From positions 1,366,001 to 1,430,000 of the forward strand of contig NZ_CP163424.1 of assembly GCF_041429795.1 (NCBI RefSeq): DNA of 64,000 nucleotides, in the 5' to 3' direction. The notes beneath the pieces were generated by a model that was not told the origin of the DNA, ran no database searches, and saw only the letters and a list, made by a program, of their open reading frames with translations. Source of the stretch: Algimonas porphyrae (GTDB taxonomy: Bacteria; Pseudomonadota; Alphaproteobacteria; Caulobacterales; Maricaulaceae). Both the position numbers and the translations under genes were made by a program. Position 1 is the stretch's first letter. The number at the start of each line of letters is the position of its first letter. Positions 17,729 through 26,032 of this stretch are shown here, piece after piece.

Positions 17729-19189
17729 TTAGGCCGACCGCATCTGTTCGACATCGAGCGCATGTTCGCGCACCTTGCGATAAAGGGTCGACCGTCCGAT
17801 GCCGAGCCGGCGCGCCACTTCGGACATGTGGCCTGAATAGGTTTCGATGGCGAAGGCGATCAGGTCGCGCTCAATGTCTTCGAGCGTGCGCAGGTGGCCT
17901 TCGCGGTCCATCAAAGCCACGGCACTGTCGAGCGCCGACTCCGTTTCCGGGACCAGTCGGTCCAGCGGCGCCGCGTCTGCGGTCTCGACGGGTTGCGCCA
18001 TGGCCGGTGTCAGACCGGAAATCTGCGGGAAGTCGGACGGACGCAGCAAGTGACCGTCGGAGAGGATCATGGCGCGGAAAACCGTATTTTCCAGCTGCCT
18101 GACATTACCCTTCCAGTCGTGGGCGGCGAGCAGGGACAGTGTCTCGGACGTGGTTCCAGATACGCTCATCTTCTCCTGCGCGTTGAAGCGCGAGATGAAG
18201 TGACTGACGAGGGATGGAATGTCCTCCGTGCGTTCGCGCAAAGGCGGAACCTGGATCGGGAAGACATTCAGGCGGTAAAACAGATCTTCGCGGAAGCTTC
18301 CTTCGGCCACGCATTCCGCCAGATCGCGATTGGTCGCGGAAATGATGCGGACGTCGACGGCTGTGGGGCGCTTGGAGCCGATCGGATCGACTTCGCCTTC
18401 CTGCAGCACGCGCAGCAATTTAACCTGCATGTCGAGCGGCAATTCGCCGATCTCGTCCAGGAACAGGGTCCCGGTATGGGCTTCCTGAAATTTACCCAGA
18501 TGTTTGCTGTCGGCACCGGTGAAGCTGCCCTTCTCGTGACCAAACAGGATGCTCTCGACGAGTGTTTCCGGAATGGCCCCGCAATTGACTGTGATGAAGG
18601 GTTTGTCGGCACGGTCGCTCGCGCCCTGAATGGCGCGTGCAATCACTTCCTTGCCGACGCCGGACTCCCCGCCGATCAGGATCGGGATGGAGGCCTTGGC
18701 CCCGCGTTCGCCCATGGCGACGACGGGCCGCATGGCGGCGGAACTGCCGATCAGATCATCAAAGGTCAGCCCGCCCTGCGTTTCCTTCTTCAGGCGCGTC
18801 ACTTCGCGCGACAGCGTCTTCATTTCCAGAGCATTGCGGATCGAGACGATGATGCGTTCGGGGGCGGCGGGTTTGACGACGAAATCGCGCGCGCCGCTCT
18901 TCATTGCGGTAACGACGGTTTCGATCGAGCCCTTGCCGGTCAGCACAATGACGGGCAGTTCGGGGCGGCTCTTGGCCAGCTCTTCCAGAACGTCCTGTCC
19001 ACTGCGGCCAGGCATGACTAGATCCAGAAGAATGACATCCACCGATGTCGCGCCGGTCCCTGTCGCGATCGCGACTGCCTGATCGCCGTCACCGGCCTGC
19101 AGAACGGAAAAACCGCTTTTTTCGACGACGGCCTGCAACAGGCGACGCTGTGTCGGGTCGTCATCCACGATAAGTACGGTCTTGGACAT
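17729..19189 (-). CDS. Sigma-54-dependent response regulator (NtrC family)
   Basis: A 486-residue three-domain regulator. Residues 1-120 are a receiver with the acidic pair VDDDP, phosphoacceptor in ILLDLVMPG (about Asp57) and Lys in VVKPAAP. Residues about 140-370 are the AAA+ domain with Walker [10 protein letters not shown], sigma-54 contact loop GSFTGA (the common Ser variant of GAFTGA), Walker [12 protein letters not shown] and the arginine-finger region. The C-terminus is a Fis-type helix-turn-helix ([20 protein letters not shown]). It opens sigma-54 promoters after phosphorylation. No cognate kinase is adjacent; the kinase-like protein at 9081 lacks its His and is unlikely to be the partner. 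The porin downstream is a possible target. Confidence 0.93.
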   Translation of the reverse strand: MSKTVLIVDDDPTQRRLLQAVVEKSGFSVLQAGDGDQAVAIATGTGATSVDVILLDLVMPGRSGQDVLEELAKSRPELPVIVLTGKGSIETVVTAMKSGARDFVVKPAAPERIIVSIRNALEMKTLSREVTRLKKETQGGLTFDDLIGSSAAMRPVVAMGERGAKASIPILIGGESGVGKEVIARAIQGASDRADKPFITVNCGAIPETLVESILFGHEKGSFTGADSKHLGKFQEAHTGTLFLDEIGELPLDMQVKLLRVLQEGEVDPIGSKRPTAVDVRIISATNRDLAECVAEGSFREDLFYRLNVFPIQVPPLRERTEDIPSLVSHFISRFNAQEKMSVSGTTSETLSLLAAHDWKGNVRQLENTVFRAMILSDGHLLRPSDFPQISGLTPAMAQPVETADAAPLDRLVPETESALDSAVALMDREGHLRTLEDIERDLIAFAIETYSGHMSEVARRLGIGRSTLYRKVREHALDVEQMRSA

Positions 19190-19418
19190 GAAACTCCACT
19201 CTTCACCAGTTCAAAGCGCATCGGGGGTGTGCGCCTCAGTTCGGGACGGTGTGTGCCAAAAAGGGATGAAGGTGAGGCCAAGAAATAGGGTAAAGGTCCG
19301 GTGAATTGTCTGTCGGGAAAGGCGTGCAAACAGTTGAACCCGGCCTTCGCCTTTGTTAGTCAGAGCCGACATCTGGCCTGTATTGCAGGCTTCCCGCTTG
19401 TCAGAAGGATACTCCACC

Positions 19419-19712
19419 ATGGCGGATACACATTATACACGCGGTGACATGGATATTGAGGATCATTCCGAGACGTTCGGCGGGTTCATGAAATTTTCTG
19501 TCTATGGCGGCGCGGCGATCATCGTCACTCTGCTGTTTCCGATCCTCGTCTTCGGTGTCAATCTGGCGTGGCCGACAGCCCTGGTCATCAGCGTCGTTCT
19601 TGGCGTGATCATGGGCATTGCCTTGAAATTCAAAGCGCAGTGGTACGCAGTCTTGATCGGTATGGCGGTCTTCCTTGCCCTTGTCATCGGCGTACTGTCG
19701 CTGATTTTCTAG
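19419..19712 (+). CDS. aa3-type cytochrome c oxidase subunit IV family protein
   Basis: A 97-residue membrane protein with the N-terminal DMDIEDHSETFGGFMKF, which is the alphaproteobacterial COX4_pro_2 signature, and, unusually for the family, two further hydrophobic helices (LVISVVLGVIMGIAL and AVLIGMAVFLALVIGVL) in addition to the first. ATG at 19419 is preceded by AGAAGGA. The short single-helix version is the one found in the Paracoccus oxidase structure. It sits directly upstream of the transhydrogenase genes, a frequent alphaproteobacterial arrangement. A perfect 8-base-pair hairpin follows the stop codon. Confidence 0.75.
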   Translation: MADTHYTRGDMDIEDHSETFGGFMKFSVYGGAAIIVTLLFPILVFGVNLAWPTALVISVVLGVIMGIALKFKAQWYAVLIGMAVFLALVIGVLSLIF

Positions 19713-19721
19713 CAGCAGGTT

Positions 19722-19741
19722 TCATTCGCTCTGGCGAATGA
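19722..19741 (+). terminator. Hairpin after the cytochrome oxidase subunit IV gene
   Basis: TCATTCGC and GCGAATGA form a perfect 8-base-pair stem with a TCTG loop 10 bases after the stop codon. There is no clear T-run after it, so termination activity is uncertain. Confidence 0.4.
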
Positions 19742-19795
19742 CTTGAAATAAATCTTCTCTCTCCCTCTTTTTTGAGGGTAATTGTACCCACTCGT

Positions 19796-19811
19796 CTGCA
19801 AACGTTTGCAG
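19796..19811. promoter_or_regulatory. Perfect 16-base palindrome upstream of pntAA, LacI-type operator
   Basis: CTGCAAACGTTTGCAG is fully self-complementary with a central CG, in the style of LacI/PurR-family operators. It ends 49 bases before the pntAA start codon and so would overlap the promoter of the transhydrogenase operon. The regulator is not encoded in the window. Confidence 0.55.
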
Positions 19812-19860
19812 TGACGGGAAAATATTGCTTAGAGGAGGGCGAGTCGCTGAGGGGATCTGA

Positions 19861-20994
19861 ATGCACATTGCCGTTCTGAAGGACGCCGCCGGGGCGGAGG
19901 CCCGCGTTGCGGCGACGCCGGACACGGTAAAGGCCTATGTCGCTGATGGCCATGTGGTCAATGTCGTCAAAGGCGCAGGCAAGGCATCGGATTTCGCCGA
20001 TGCGCTCTATAAGGAAGCGGGGGCGTCGCTATCGGCCTCCAATACCGCCGCCGTCAAATCCGCCGATCTGGTGATGTCCGTGACGGGCGGCACTGTGAAA
20101 CTTCTCGCAGCGATGAAGAAGGGCGCCGCAATCACAGGCCTGCTGTCGCCGACCGATCATCCGAATTACGTTCAGGCCGCTGCCAAGGCTGGCGTCACCG
20201 CGATCGCGCTGGAATGGATCCCGCGCATCAGTCGCGCGCAAAGTATGGACGTGCTATCGAGCCAATCGAATCTGGCGGGATACCGCTCTGTCGTCGAAGG
20301 GGCGGGTATCTATGGCCGCGCCCTGCCGATGATGATGACGGCAGCCGGGACGATCGCGCCAGCCAAGATTTTCATCATGGGTGTCGGTGTGGCGGGCCTG
20401 CAGGCCATCGCCACGGCGCGGCGTCTCGGTGCTGTGACAACGGCGACCGATGTGCGCCCCGCCACTAAGGAACAGGTCGCATCCCTTGGTGCGAAGTTCA
20501 TCGCGGTCGAGAATGATGAGTTCAAGGCCGCAGAAACCGCTGGCGGTTATGCCAAGCAGATGAGCGCGGAGTATCAGGCGCTGCAAGCCGAACTGACCGC
20601 CAGCCATATTGCCAAGCAGGACATCGTTATTACAACCGCCCTGATCCCCGGGCGGGACGCGCCCGTACTGGTCACGAAAGCCATGCTCGACACGATGAAA
20701 CCTGGTTCCGTGCTGGTCGATCTGGCAGTGGAACGTGGCGGCAATGTTGAAGGCTCAAAACCCGGCGAAATCGTCACGACGAAGAATGGCGTGCAGATCG
20801 TGGGCCATCTCAACTGGCCGTCCCGCATGGCGTCGGACGCGTCGAACATGTTTGCCCGCAATCTGAAAGCGTTCCTGCCACTGGTGACCGCGGAGGATGG
20901 TAGCTTCGTCCCGGACTGGGACGATGAGATCGTGCAGGGTAGCGCGCTGACGCGGGACGGCGCTGTGGTGAATGAGCGGTTGAAGGTGAAGTGA
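19861..20994 (+). CDS. pntAA: NAD(P) transhydrogenase alpha subunit, part 1
   Basis: A 377-residue NAD(H)-binding domain I of proton-translocating transhydrogenase. Features include the alanine-dehydrogenase-like start (AVLKDAAGAEARVAATPD), RAQSMDVLSSQSNLAGYR with the conserved RxQxxDxLSSQ, the Rossmann motif MGVGVAGLQAIATARRLGA, and the closing VIDLAxERGGN-type segment (VLVDLAVERGGNVE). It passes hydride from NADH to NADP+ across the interface with PntB, driven by proton flow. GAGGGG lies before the ATG. The alpha subunit is split in this organism, with the membrane helices encoded by the next gene, as in Rhodospirillum. A palindromic repeat is lodged between the two. Confidence 0.95.
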   Translation: MHIAVLKDAAGAEARVAATPDTVKAYVADGHVVNVVKGAGKASDFADALYKEAGASLSASNTAAVKSADLVMSVTGGTVKLLAAMKKGAAITGLLSPTDHPNYVQAAAKAGVTAIALEWIPRISRAQSMDVLSSQSNLAGYRSVVEGAGIYGRALPMMMTAAGTIAPAKIFIMGVGVAGLQAIATARRLGAVTTATDVRPATKEQVASLGAKFIAVENDEFKAAETAGGYAKQMSAEYQALQAELTASHIAKQDIVITTALIPGRDAPVLVTKAMLDTMKPGSVLVDLAVERGGNVEGSKPGEIVTTKNGVQIVGHLNWPSRMASDASNMFARNLKAFLPLVTAEDGSFVPDWDDEIVQGSALTRDGAVVNERLKVK

Positions 20995-21074
20995 TGTCCC
21001 CGGCATTTATTGCCGGGGCCTCCCTCGGCCAGGGACAAGATATCGAAAGGCCCCGGCAATAAATGTCGGGGACA
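20995..21074. repeat. 80-base palindromic repeat between pntAA and pntAB
   Basis: Arms of 26 bases at 20995-21020 and 21049-21074 are inverted copies of one another with one mismatch, around a 28-base loop. The arm core is GTCCCCGGCATTTATTGCC. Each arm is itself nearly palindromic. The element starts right after the pntAA stop codon and its last GGGGA lies 8 bases before the pntAB ATG, where it could serve as the ribosome-binding site. Relatives are at 54970-55048 and 15755-15780. It behaves like a REP or miniature palindromic element. Confidence 0.8.
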
Positions 21075-21080
21075 TGGGTT

Positions 21081-21410
21081 ATGACACTATCACTTATCAT
21101 GGCAGGCGGTGCGGATGTGTCGCCGCTCATCTTCCAGCTTGCCATTTTCGTGCTGGCGATCTTCGTTGGCTATTATGTCGTCTGGTCGGTTACGCCCGCG
21201 CTGCACACGCCGCTTATGGCGGTGACGAATGCGATTTCGTCAGTCATTATCGTGGGCGCATTGATCGCGGTTGCCGCCGGGACGAAAGGCGGCTCTCCTA
21301 TCTCGACTTGGACCGGGGTCATCGCCGTCGCCCTCTGCGCGGTGAATATCTTCGGCGGCTTCCTCGTCACCCAACGCATGCTCGCCATGTACAAGAAGAA
21401 GGAACGCTAG
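21081..21410 (+). CDS. pntAB: NAD(P) transhydrogenase alpha subunit, part 2 (membrane)
   Basis: A 109-residue protein of three membrane helices, corresponding to the C-terminal membrane part of PntA (FVLAIFVGYYVVWSVTPALH, TPLMAVTNAISSVIIVGAL, and a third helix through NIFGGFLVTQRMLAMYKKK). The TPLMAVTNAISS segment is the family signature. ATG at 21081 is chosen over an in-frame ATG at 21063 inside the palindromic repeat because family members begin close to the first helix; the only plausible ribosome site is GGGGA supplied by the repeat. It stands one base before the pntB GTG start. Confidence 0.92.
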   Translation: MTLSLIMAGGADVSPLIFQLAIFVLAIFVGYYVVWSVTPALHTPLMAVTNAISSVIIVGALIAVAAGTKGGSPISTWTGVIAVALCAVNIFGGFLVTQRMLAMYKKKER

Positions 21411-21411
21411 C

Positions 21412-22821
21412 GTGATCCAGCTCTCCGCAGATGTCGCAGCGATTCTCTATACCGTTTCCGCCATCCTCTTTATCCTCGCGCTTCGCGGCCTGTCCTCTCC
21501 GGAGACATCGAGGCGAGGCAATTATTTCGGCATGATCGGGATCGCCATTGCGATCGTCACGACTGTGCTGGTCGCGGGTCTGGGCGGGCAGGGGCTTCTG
21601 CTGGCAGGCGGCGGGCTGGCCGTCGGGGGCGTGATCGGGGCGATCATTGCGCGCAAAATCCCGATGACGGACATGCCGCAGCTTGTAGCGGCTTTTCACA
21701 GCCTGGTCGGGCTCGCTGCCGTGCTGGTGGCGCTGGCGGCCTTCTTCTCGCCGCACAGTTTCGGCATTCTGGGGGCTGACGGCCTGATGAAGGCGGGCAG
21801 CCTGCTGGAACTATCACTCGGCGCCGGCATCGGCGCGATCACCTTTACGGGTTCGCTGATCGCCTTTGCGAAGCTCAACGGCAATATGTCGGGCTCGCCG
21901 ATCCTCTTGCCCGCGCGACATCTGATCAATATCGCGCTTGGCGTCGCCTTCTTCTTCCTCGTCGGCATGATGATGAGCACGGGCGGCGCGGAGCCCTGGA
22001 TGATGTGGGCGCTGATCGGCGTGACTCTGATCCTTGGGTTTACCCTCATCATCCCCATCGGCGGCGCGGATATGCCGGTCGTTGTCTCCATGCTGAATAG
22101 CTATTCCGGCTGGGCGGCGGCGGCGCTGGGCTTCACACTCGGCAATCTGGCGCTGATCATCGTCGGCGCTTTGGTCGGTAGCTCTGGCGCGATCCTGTCC
22201 TACATCATGTGCAAGGGCATGAACCGCAGCTTCATCTCCGTCATTCTTGGCGGCTTTGGTGGCGATACGGCGGCGGCACAGGGCGACCGGGTCGAGCGGC
22301 CTTTCAAACGAGGCTCCGCCGAAGACGCCGCCTTCATCATGAAGAACGCGTCCAAGGTCATCATTGTCCCGGGCTACGGCCTGGCCGTGGCGCAGGCGCA
22401 GCACGCGACGCGCGAGATGGCCGATACGCTCAAGGAAGCGGGCGTCGACGTGGCCTACGCCATCCACCCGGTGGCGGGCCGGATGCCGGGCCACATGAAC
22501 GTGCTGCTGGCCGAAGCCAATGTCCCCTATGACGAGGTGTTCGAGCTGGAAGACATCAATAGCGAATTTGCGAATGCCGATGTGGCCTTCGTGATCGGTG
22601 CCAACGATGTCACCAATCCGGCAGCCAAGACCGACCCGCAAAGTCCCATCGCCGGTATGCCGATCCTCGATGTCGACAAGGCCGCGACGGTCCTGTTCGT
22701 CAAGCGTTCGCTCTCGCCGGGCTATGCCGGGATCGACAATGACCTGTTCTATGAAGACAATACGATGATGCTGCTGTCCGACGCCAAGAAGATGGTCGAG
22801 GAGATCATCAAGGCGCTTTAG
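21412..22821 (+). CDS. pntB: NAD(P) transhydrogenase beta subunit
   Basis: A 469-residue protein starting with GTG one base after the pntAB stop. About nine membrane helices form the proton channel (including the MxQLVAAFHSLVGLAAV helix with the conserved His), and the C-terminal NADP-binding domain carries VIIVPGYGLAVAQAQH and AIHPVAGRMPGHMNVLLAEA, both diagnostic, ending with the LFYEDNTMMLLSDAKK segment. It completes the PntAA-PntAB-PntB complex in the inner membrane, which supplies NADPH for biosynthesis and redox defence. The length matches the family (about 460). Confidence 0.97.
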   Translation: MIQLSADVAAILYTVSAILFILALRGLSSPETSRRGNYFGMIGIAIAIVTTVLVAGLGGQGLLLAGGGLAVGGVIGAIIARKIPMTDMPQLVAAFHSLVGLAAVLVALAAFFSPHSFGILGADGLMKAGSLLELSLGAGIGAITFTGSLIAFAKLNGNMSGSPILLPARHLINIALGVAFFFLVGMMMSTGGAEPWMMWALIGVTLILGFTLIIPIGGADMPVVVSMLNSYSGWAAAALGFTLGNLALIIVGALVGSSGAILSYIMCKGMNRSFISVILGGFGGDTAAAQGDRVERPFKRGSAEDAAFIMKNASKVIIVPGYGLAVAQAQHATREMADTLKEAGVDVAYAIHPVAGRMPGHMNVLLAEANVPYDEVFELEDINSEFANADVAFVIGANDVTNPAAKTDPQSPIAGMPILDVDKAATVLFVKRSLSPGYAGIDNDLFYEDNTMMLLSDAKKMVEEIIKAL

Positions 22822-22838
22822 TGCTCCGGCGCAGAGGG

Positions 22839-22861
22839 AAAATCGATTGATAACCGATTTT
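22839..22861 (+). terminator. Possible intrinsic terminator after pntB
   Basis: AAAATCG and CGATTTT form a 7-base-pair stem around a 9-base loop, 17 bases after the pntB stop, with Ts in the 3' arm. The stem is AT-rich and weak, so the call is tentative. Confidence 0.4.
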
Positions 22862-22960
22862 AGCAAAAGCGCCGCGAGCGCTGCGAGCGGATCGTCGCCT
22901 CTATGGCGCATGTCGTGCCGGGTCGCTCTGAACACGGTGATTTCAATGCGTTTGAGTCGA

Positions 22961-23500
22961 TCAGCGCATCCCGAACGCGATAACGCCGGAGGTGCAGGCT
23001 TTCACGATCGCGACCAACAGCTTTTCCAACCTGCTATCCCCCATCCCGGCTTGGCCAGAATCATGATGTGACAGCTCGTCTTCATAGATAGCAGCAACGC
23101 ATTTCCGCGCCTTCGCATCCGCTGTGCCGAGGTGATCGAGCTGATGTCGCAAGTGCTCCAATACAACACTTTCCACAGCATAAGTGGTCGCGTGAATGTC
23201 CCGCGAACCCATCAGCCCGGTTATCAGGCCCAGCGTCCAACCACCCAACCCGCAAAGATGATAGCTCACACATCTCCGCACGCCTGCCTCTTTGAGATAT
23301 TGGGCGAAGATGGCGCGGTGTTCTTCTTCATGCTCCTGAAAGTGGGCCAGATGAGACCGTAGGTTTTCCCGTCCGAACAAGGCGTGAAAGGCGGCACCGA
23401 CCCTCTGGGCCCGATAGATGTTCACGGCTCCATTCTCGCCGGCATGGTCGACCTTGATCATTTTCTCGGAAGGAGTTCTGGCAGGGCGCAACATGATCAC
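22961..23500 (-). CDS. coq7: COQ7-type demethoxyubiquinone hydroxylase
   Basis: A 179-residue diiron carboxylate enzyme. The six metal ligands are visible in order: Glu in DHAGENGAVNIY, Glu and His in QEHEEEHRAIF, Glu in AVESVVLEHL, and Glu and His in YEDELSHHDSG. It hydroxylates demethoxyubiquinone in one of the last steps of ubiquinone synthesis; alphaproteobacteria use this protein in place of the flavoprotein UbiF. The length agrees with bacterial COQ7. It is a single gene, convergent with pntB and 48 bases downstream of the start... of no other gene on its strand than the glutathione transferase that lies upstream of it. Confidence 0.93.
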   Translation of the reverse strand: MIMLRPARTPSEKMIKVDHAGENGAVNIYRAQRVGAAFHALFGRENLRSHLAHFQEHEEEHRAIFAQYLKEAGVRRCVSYHLCGLGGWTLGLITGLMGSRDIHATTYAVESVVLEHLRHQLDHLGTADAKARKCVAAIYEDELSHHDSGQAGMGDSRLEKLLVAIVKACTSGVIAFGMR

Positions 23501-23548
23501 CCGACTACACGTTCAGGACTAGCGTCACAAACTCGTGGGCGTTGCGAT

Positions 23549-24178
23549 CTAACCGCCTGCCCCTTTCATCCCCTGCCGCTCCAGTGCCAACTTTACGCCG
23601 TCATCCTGTTCCATCGCGCGCTGATGGGCGGCGAGGTTCGGATAGTCTTTCAGCTTGAGCGGCGTCCGCTCTATCCAGCGCATGACGATATAGAGATAGG
23701 CGTCGGCGAAGCTACGCTGCGACAACAGCCAAGGGCCGTCACTCTCTGCGATCCAGTCGTTCAGCCGCTGGAAATAGCCGTCCAGGCGGGCGTAGGTCTT
23801 GTGGCGGACGATCTTTTCCGTTTGCGGCGTATCGGCATAGGTGCCGGGCGAGAAGTGACCTTTGAAGGCCGCATGGACTTCGGATGAGAGGTAGGAGAGG
23901 GCTTCGGCCTCCTTGCGGCCCAGGGGGTGATCGCGTCCGAAGGCCGGATCATTGCCGTAAGTCGTGCCGATATAGTCGAGGATTGCCGTCGCCTCAGTCA
24001 GCACATCGCCGTCATCGAACACCAGCGCCGGCACCTGTCCGCGCGGATTGATGGAAAGATAGGCCTCACCCTTATGCTCGCCACGTTCCAGATTGACGAT
24101 CTCGATGGGCGCATCCTTCCACGCCACCGCAATGTTTGGTGCCAGCGCGCAGGTGCCAGCCATGGTGTAGAGTTTCAT
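23549..24178 (-). CDS. Glutathione S-transferase family protein
   Basis: A 209-residue full-length glutathione S-transferase. The thioredoxin-fold half begins KLYTMAGTCALAPNIAVAW and includes the cis-proline loop NPRGQVPALVFDDGDVLTEATAILDYI, and the helical half contains YLYIVMRWIERTPLKL. The beta-class Cys in the GTCALAP segment (about residue 9) is the likely glutathione-binding residue. ATG at 24178 is preferred to an in-frame GTG one codon earlier since AAGGA then has a 6-base spacing. It is divergent from the EamA exporter gene. The substrate is unknown. Confidence 0.9.
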   Translation of the reverse strand: MKLYTMAGTCALAPNIAVAWKDAPIEIVNLERGEHKGEAYLSINPRGQVPALVFDDGDVLTEATAILDYIGTTYGNDPAFGRDHPLGRKEAEALSYLSSEVHAAFKGHFSPGTYADTPQTEKIVRHKTYARLDGYFQRLNDWIAESDGPWLLSQRSFADAYLYIVMRWIERTPLKLKDYPNLAAHQRAMEQDDGVKLALERQGMKGAGG

Positions 24179-24314
24179 CACGGATCCTTCAGTCGTTTCA
24201 TGACTTACGTTGCGTGAAACGAGCGTGACCGCAAGCCTTGCGATAGCGGGTGGCTCGCATGGCGATCACTGAAAGCTGAGAAGACGGCGCGTCCAAACGC
24301 GCCTAAGGGCGCGC

Positions 24315-25175
24315 ATGATTTCGCTGCGACAGACCATCTGGCTGACAGGGTTCGCCCTGATCGCCTTTGCGGGAAATTCCGTGCTTGCACGTCTCGCTCT
24401 GGTCGGCGGCAGTATTGATGTCGTCTCGTTTACGGCAATCCGCATCCTGTCTGGTGCGTTGGTTCTGGCGGCCCTTGTCGGCATTGGCCGGACGGTCCGG
24501 ACCGGACGCTGGAGCGGGGCGCTGTCCCTGCTGGCATATGCCGCGCTCTTTTCACTCGCTTATCTCCGGCTGGATACGGGCATGGGCGCGTTGATCCTGT
24601 TCGCCAGCGTACAGATCACCATGATTGGCTGGGGGTTTCGGTCAGGTGAACGGATGGGTCCGGCGCAGTTGGTCGGCGTCGGTCTCGCCCTGTGCGGTCT
24701 GGTCTGGCTGTTGCTGCCGGGATTGTCCCGACCTGATCCGCTTGCGGCTGTCGCCATGATTTTGTCGGGTGTCGGTTGGGGCATCTATTCCCTGCTGGGA
24801 CGCGCAGCGGGACGGCCGACGGAGGTGACCGCCGGGAATTTTGCTCGTGCTGCCCTTCTCGGTGTGCCGGTTTACGCGCTTGCCGTTCTGGTCCCTGTCG
24901 AGATGCATCTGTCGACGTCCGGCGTGATTCTAGCCATTGCCTCGGGCGCGCTGACGTCGGGTCTGGGCTATGCTGTCTGGTACCGCGCACTGAAAGGTTT
25001 GAGTGCGACGCGGGGGGGCATCGTTCAGCTCGCCGTGCCGCCACTGTCCGCGCTGGGCGGTGTTGTTCTGTTGAGCGAACCACTGACGATCCGTTTCGTG
25101 CTGGCGAGCGCGATCATCCTTATCGGAATCGCGCTCGCCATTCTGGGTCGGTCTGCTTACGCAAACTCGAAATAG
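24315..25175 (+). CDS. EamA/DMT-family transporter
   Basis: A 286-residue membrane protein with ten hydrophobic helices made of two five-helix EamA repeats (first opening LTGFALIAFAGNSVLARLAL, second GVGWGIYSLLGRAAG). The second repeat ends with a PPLSALGGVVLLSEPL motif typical of the drug/metabolite transporter superfamily. Such proteins export amino acids or metabolites. The gene overlaps the 3' end of the pirin gene by 19 bases in convergent orientation. The start ATG at 24315 lacks a strong ribosome site. Confidence 0.88.
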   Translation: MISLRQTIWLTGFALIAFAGNSVLARLALVGGSIDVVSFTAIRILSGALVLAALVGIGRTVRTGRWSGALSLLAYAALFSLAYLRLDTGMGALILFASVQITMIGWGFRSGERMGPAQLVGVGLALCGLVWLLLPGLSRPDPLAAVAMILSGVGWGIYSLLGRAAGRPTEVTAGNFARAALLGVPVYALAVLVPVEMHLSTSGVILAIASGALTSGLGYAVWYRALKGLSATRGGIVQLAVPPLSALGGVVLLSEPLTIRFVLASAIILIGIALAILGRSAYANSK

Positions 25176-25990
25176 AGTAGTTCGGCGTCTTCGCCGTCGC
25201 GGAATTCGAGGCGACCGGCCTCGCGTATGGCCAACCCGTCGCCCCGGCGTAGCGCTGCGCCGTTAACCGTGACAGAACCCTCTGCGATTTGGATCCAACC
25301 GCGCGTCCCATCACCCATCATGTGATCGATGGTCTGATCACCTTGGAGCGTTGCCGCATAGATGTCGGCGTCTGCGCGCATTGCCATGGAGCCGTCCCGC
25401 CCGTCGGGCGACAGGAAAAGGGACAGCTTGCCGTCCTTGTCCTTCGAGCTGATGTCCATGGTATCGTAGCGTGGTTCCGCGCCTTGCACATTGGGCAGAA
25501 GCCAGACCTGCAGGAACTGCATCGGCGCGTCCTGCGACGGGTTGAACTCACTATGGGTCACGCCAGAGCCTGCGCTCATATATTGCACGCCGCCTGCCTG
25601 CACGGTCGACCCGTTGCCCATGGAGTCACGGTGCTGCAGCCCGCCTTTCAGCACGTAGGAGAAGATCTCCGCGTCCCGATGCGGATGCATGGGAAAGCCA
25701 CCGCCGCCCGCAACCCAGTCATCATTGATAACGCGCAGGGCCTCGAAACCCATATGCTCGGGATCGAAATAATTGGCGAAGGAAAAGCTGTGCGCAGAGC
25801 GCAGCCAGCCATGATCGGCTTTGCCGCGGGCTTCTGCAGGCCGCAGGGTCAGTCCGGACGCCAAAGCGCCTCGGGCGGGTATCCGGTCGTTGGGGTTTGC
25901 CACGGCTGATGTTGCCTGGGCTAGATTGGCCTGGGCCGATGCTGCGCTTGCAGCTGCGGCTGTGGCGATGGCTGTTCTTCGGGTCATCAT
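25157..25990 (-). CDS. Pirin family protein with a twin-arginine-like leader
   Basis: A 277-residue bicupin. The pirin signature is clear: GFPMHPHRDAEIFSYVLKGG and HRDSMGNGSTVQAGGVQYMSAGSGVTHSE supply the three His and one Glu that hold the metal, and FLQVWLLP follows. Relatives act as quercetinase-like dioxygenases or as redox-sensitive regulators. Unusually, the protein starts MMTRRTAIATAAAASAASAQ, an Arg-Arg stretch followed by an alanine-rich segment that could be a signal for Tat export, whereas most pirins are cytosolic. GAGAGGA precedes ATG. It is followed on its strand by no gene but overlaps the convergent EamA gene; the azoreductase gene lies upstream on the same strand. Confidence 0.88.
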   Translation of the reverse strand: MMTRRTAIATAAAASAASAQANLAQATSAVANPNDRIPARGALASGLTLRPAEARGKADHGWLRSAHSFSFANYFDPEHMGFEALRVINDDWVAGGGGFPMHPHRDAEIFSYVLKGGLQHRDSMGNGSTVQAGGVQYMSAGSGVTHSEFNPSQDAPMQFLQVWLLPNVQGAEPRYDTMDISSKDKDGKLSLFLSPDGRDGSMAMRADADIYAATLQGDQTIDHMMGDGTRGWIQIAEGSVTVNGAALRRGDGLAIREAGRLEFRDGEDAELLYFEFA

Positions 25991-26032
25991 GAAATCCTCT
26001 CTAAGTCTATATAAGGGTCGTCTGGACTGGCG

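Noticed and set aside
9081-19189. Pairing of the kinase-like protein with the sigma-54 regulator as a two-component system
   Set aside because: They are 8 kb apart on opposite strands and the kinase-like protein lacks the phosphoacceptor His.
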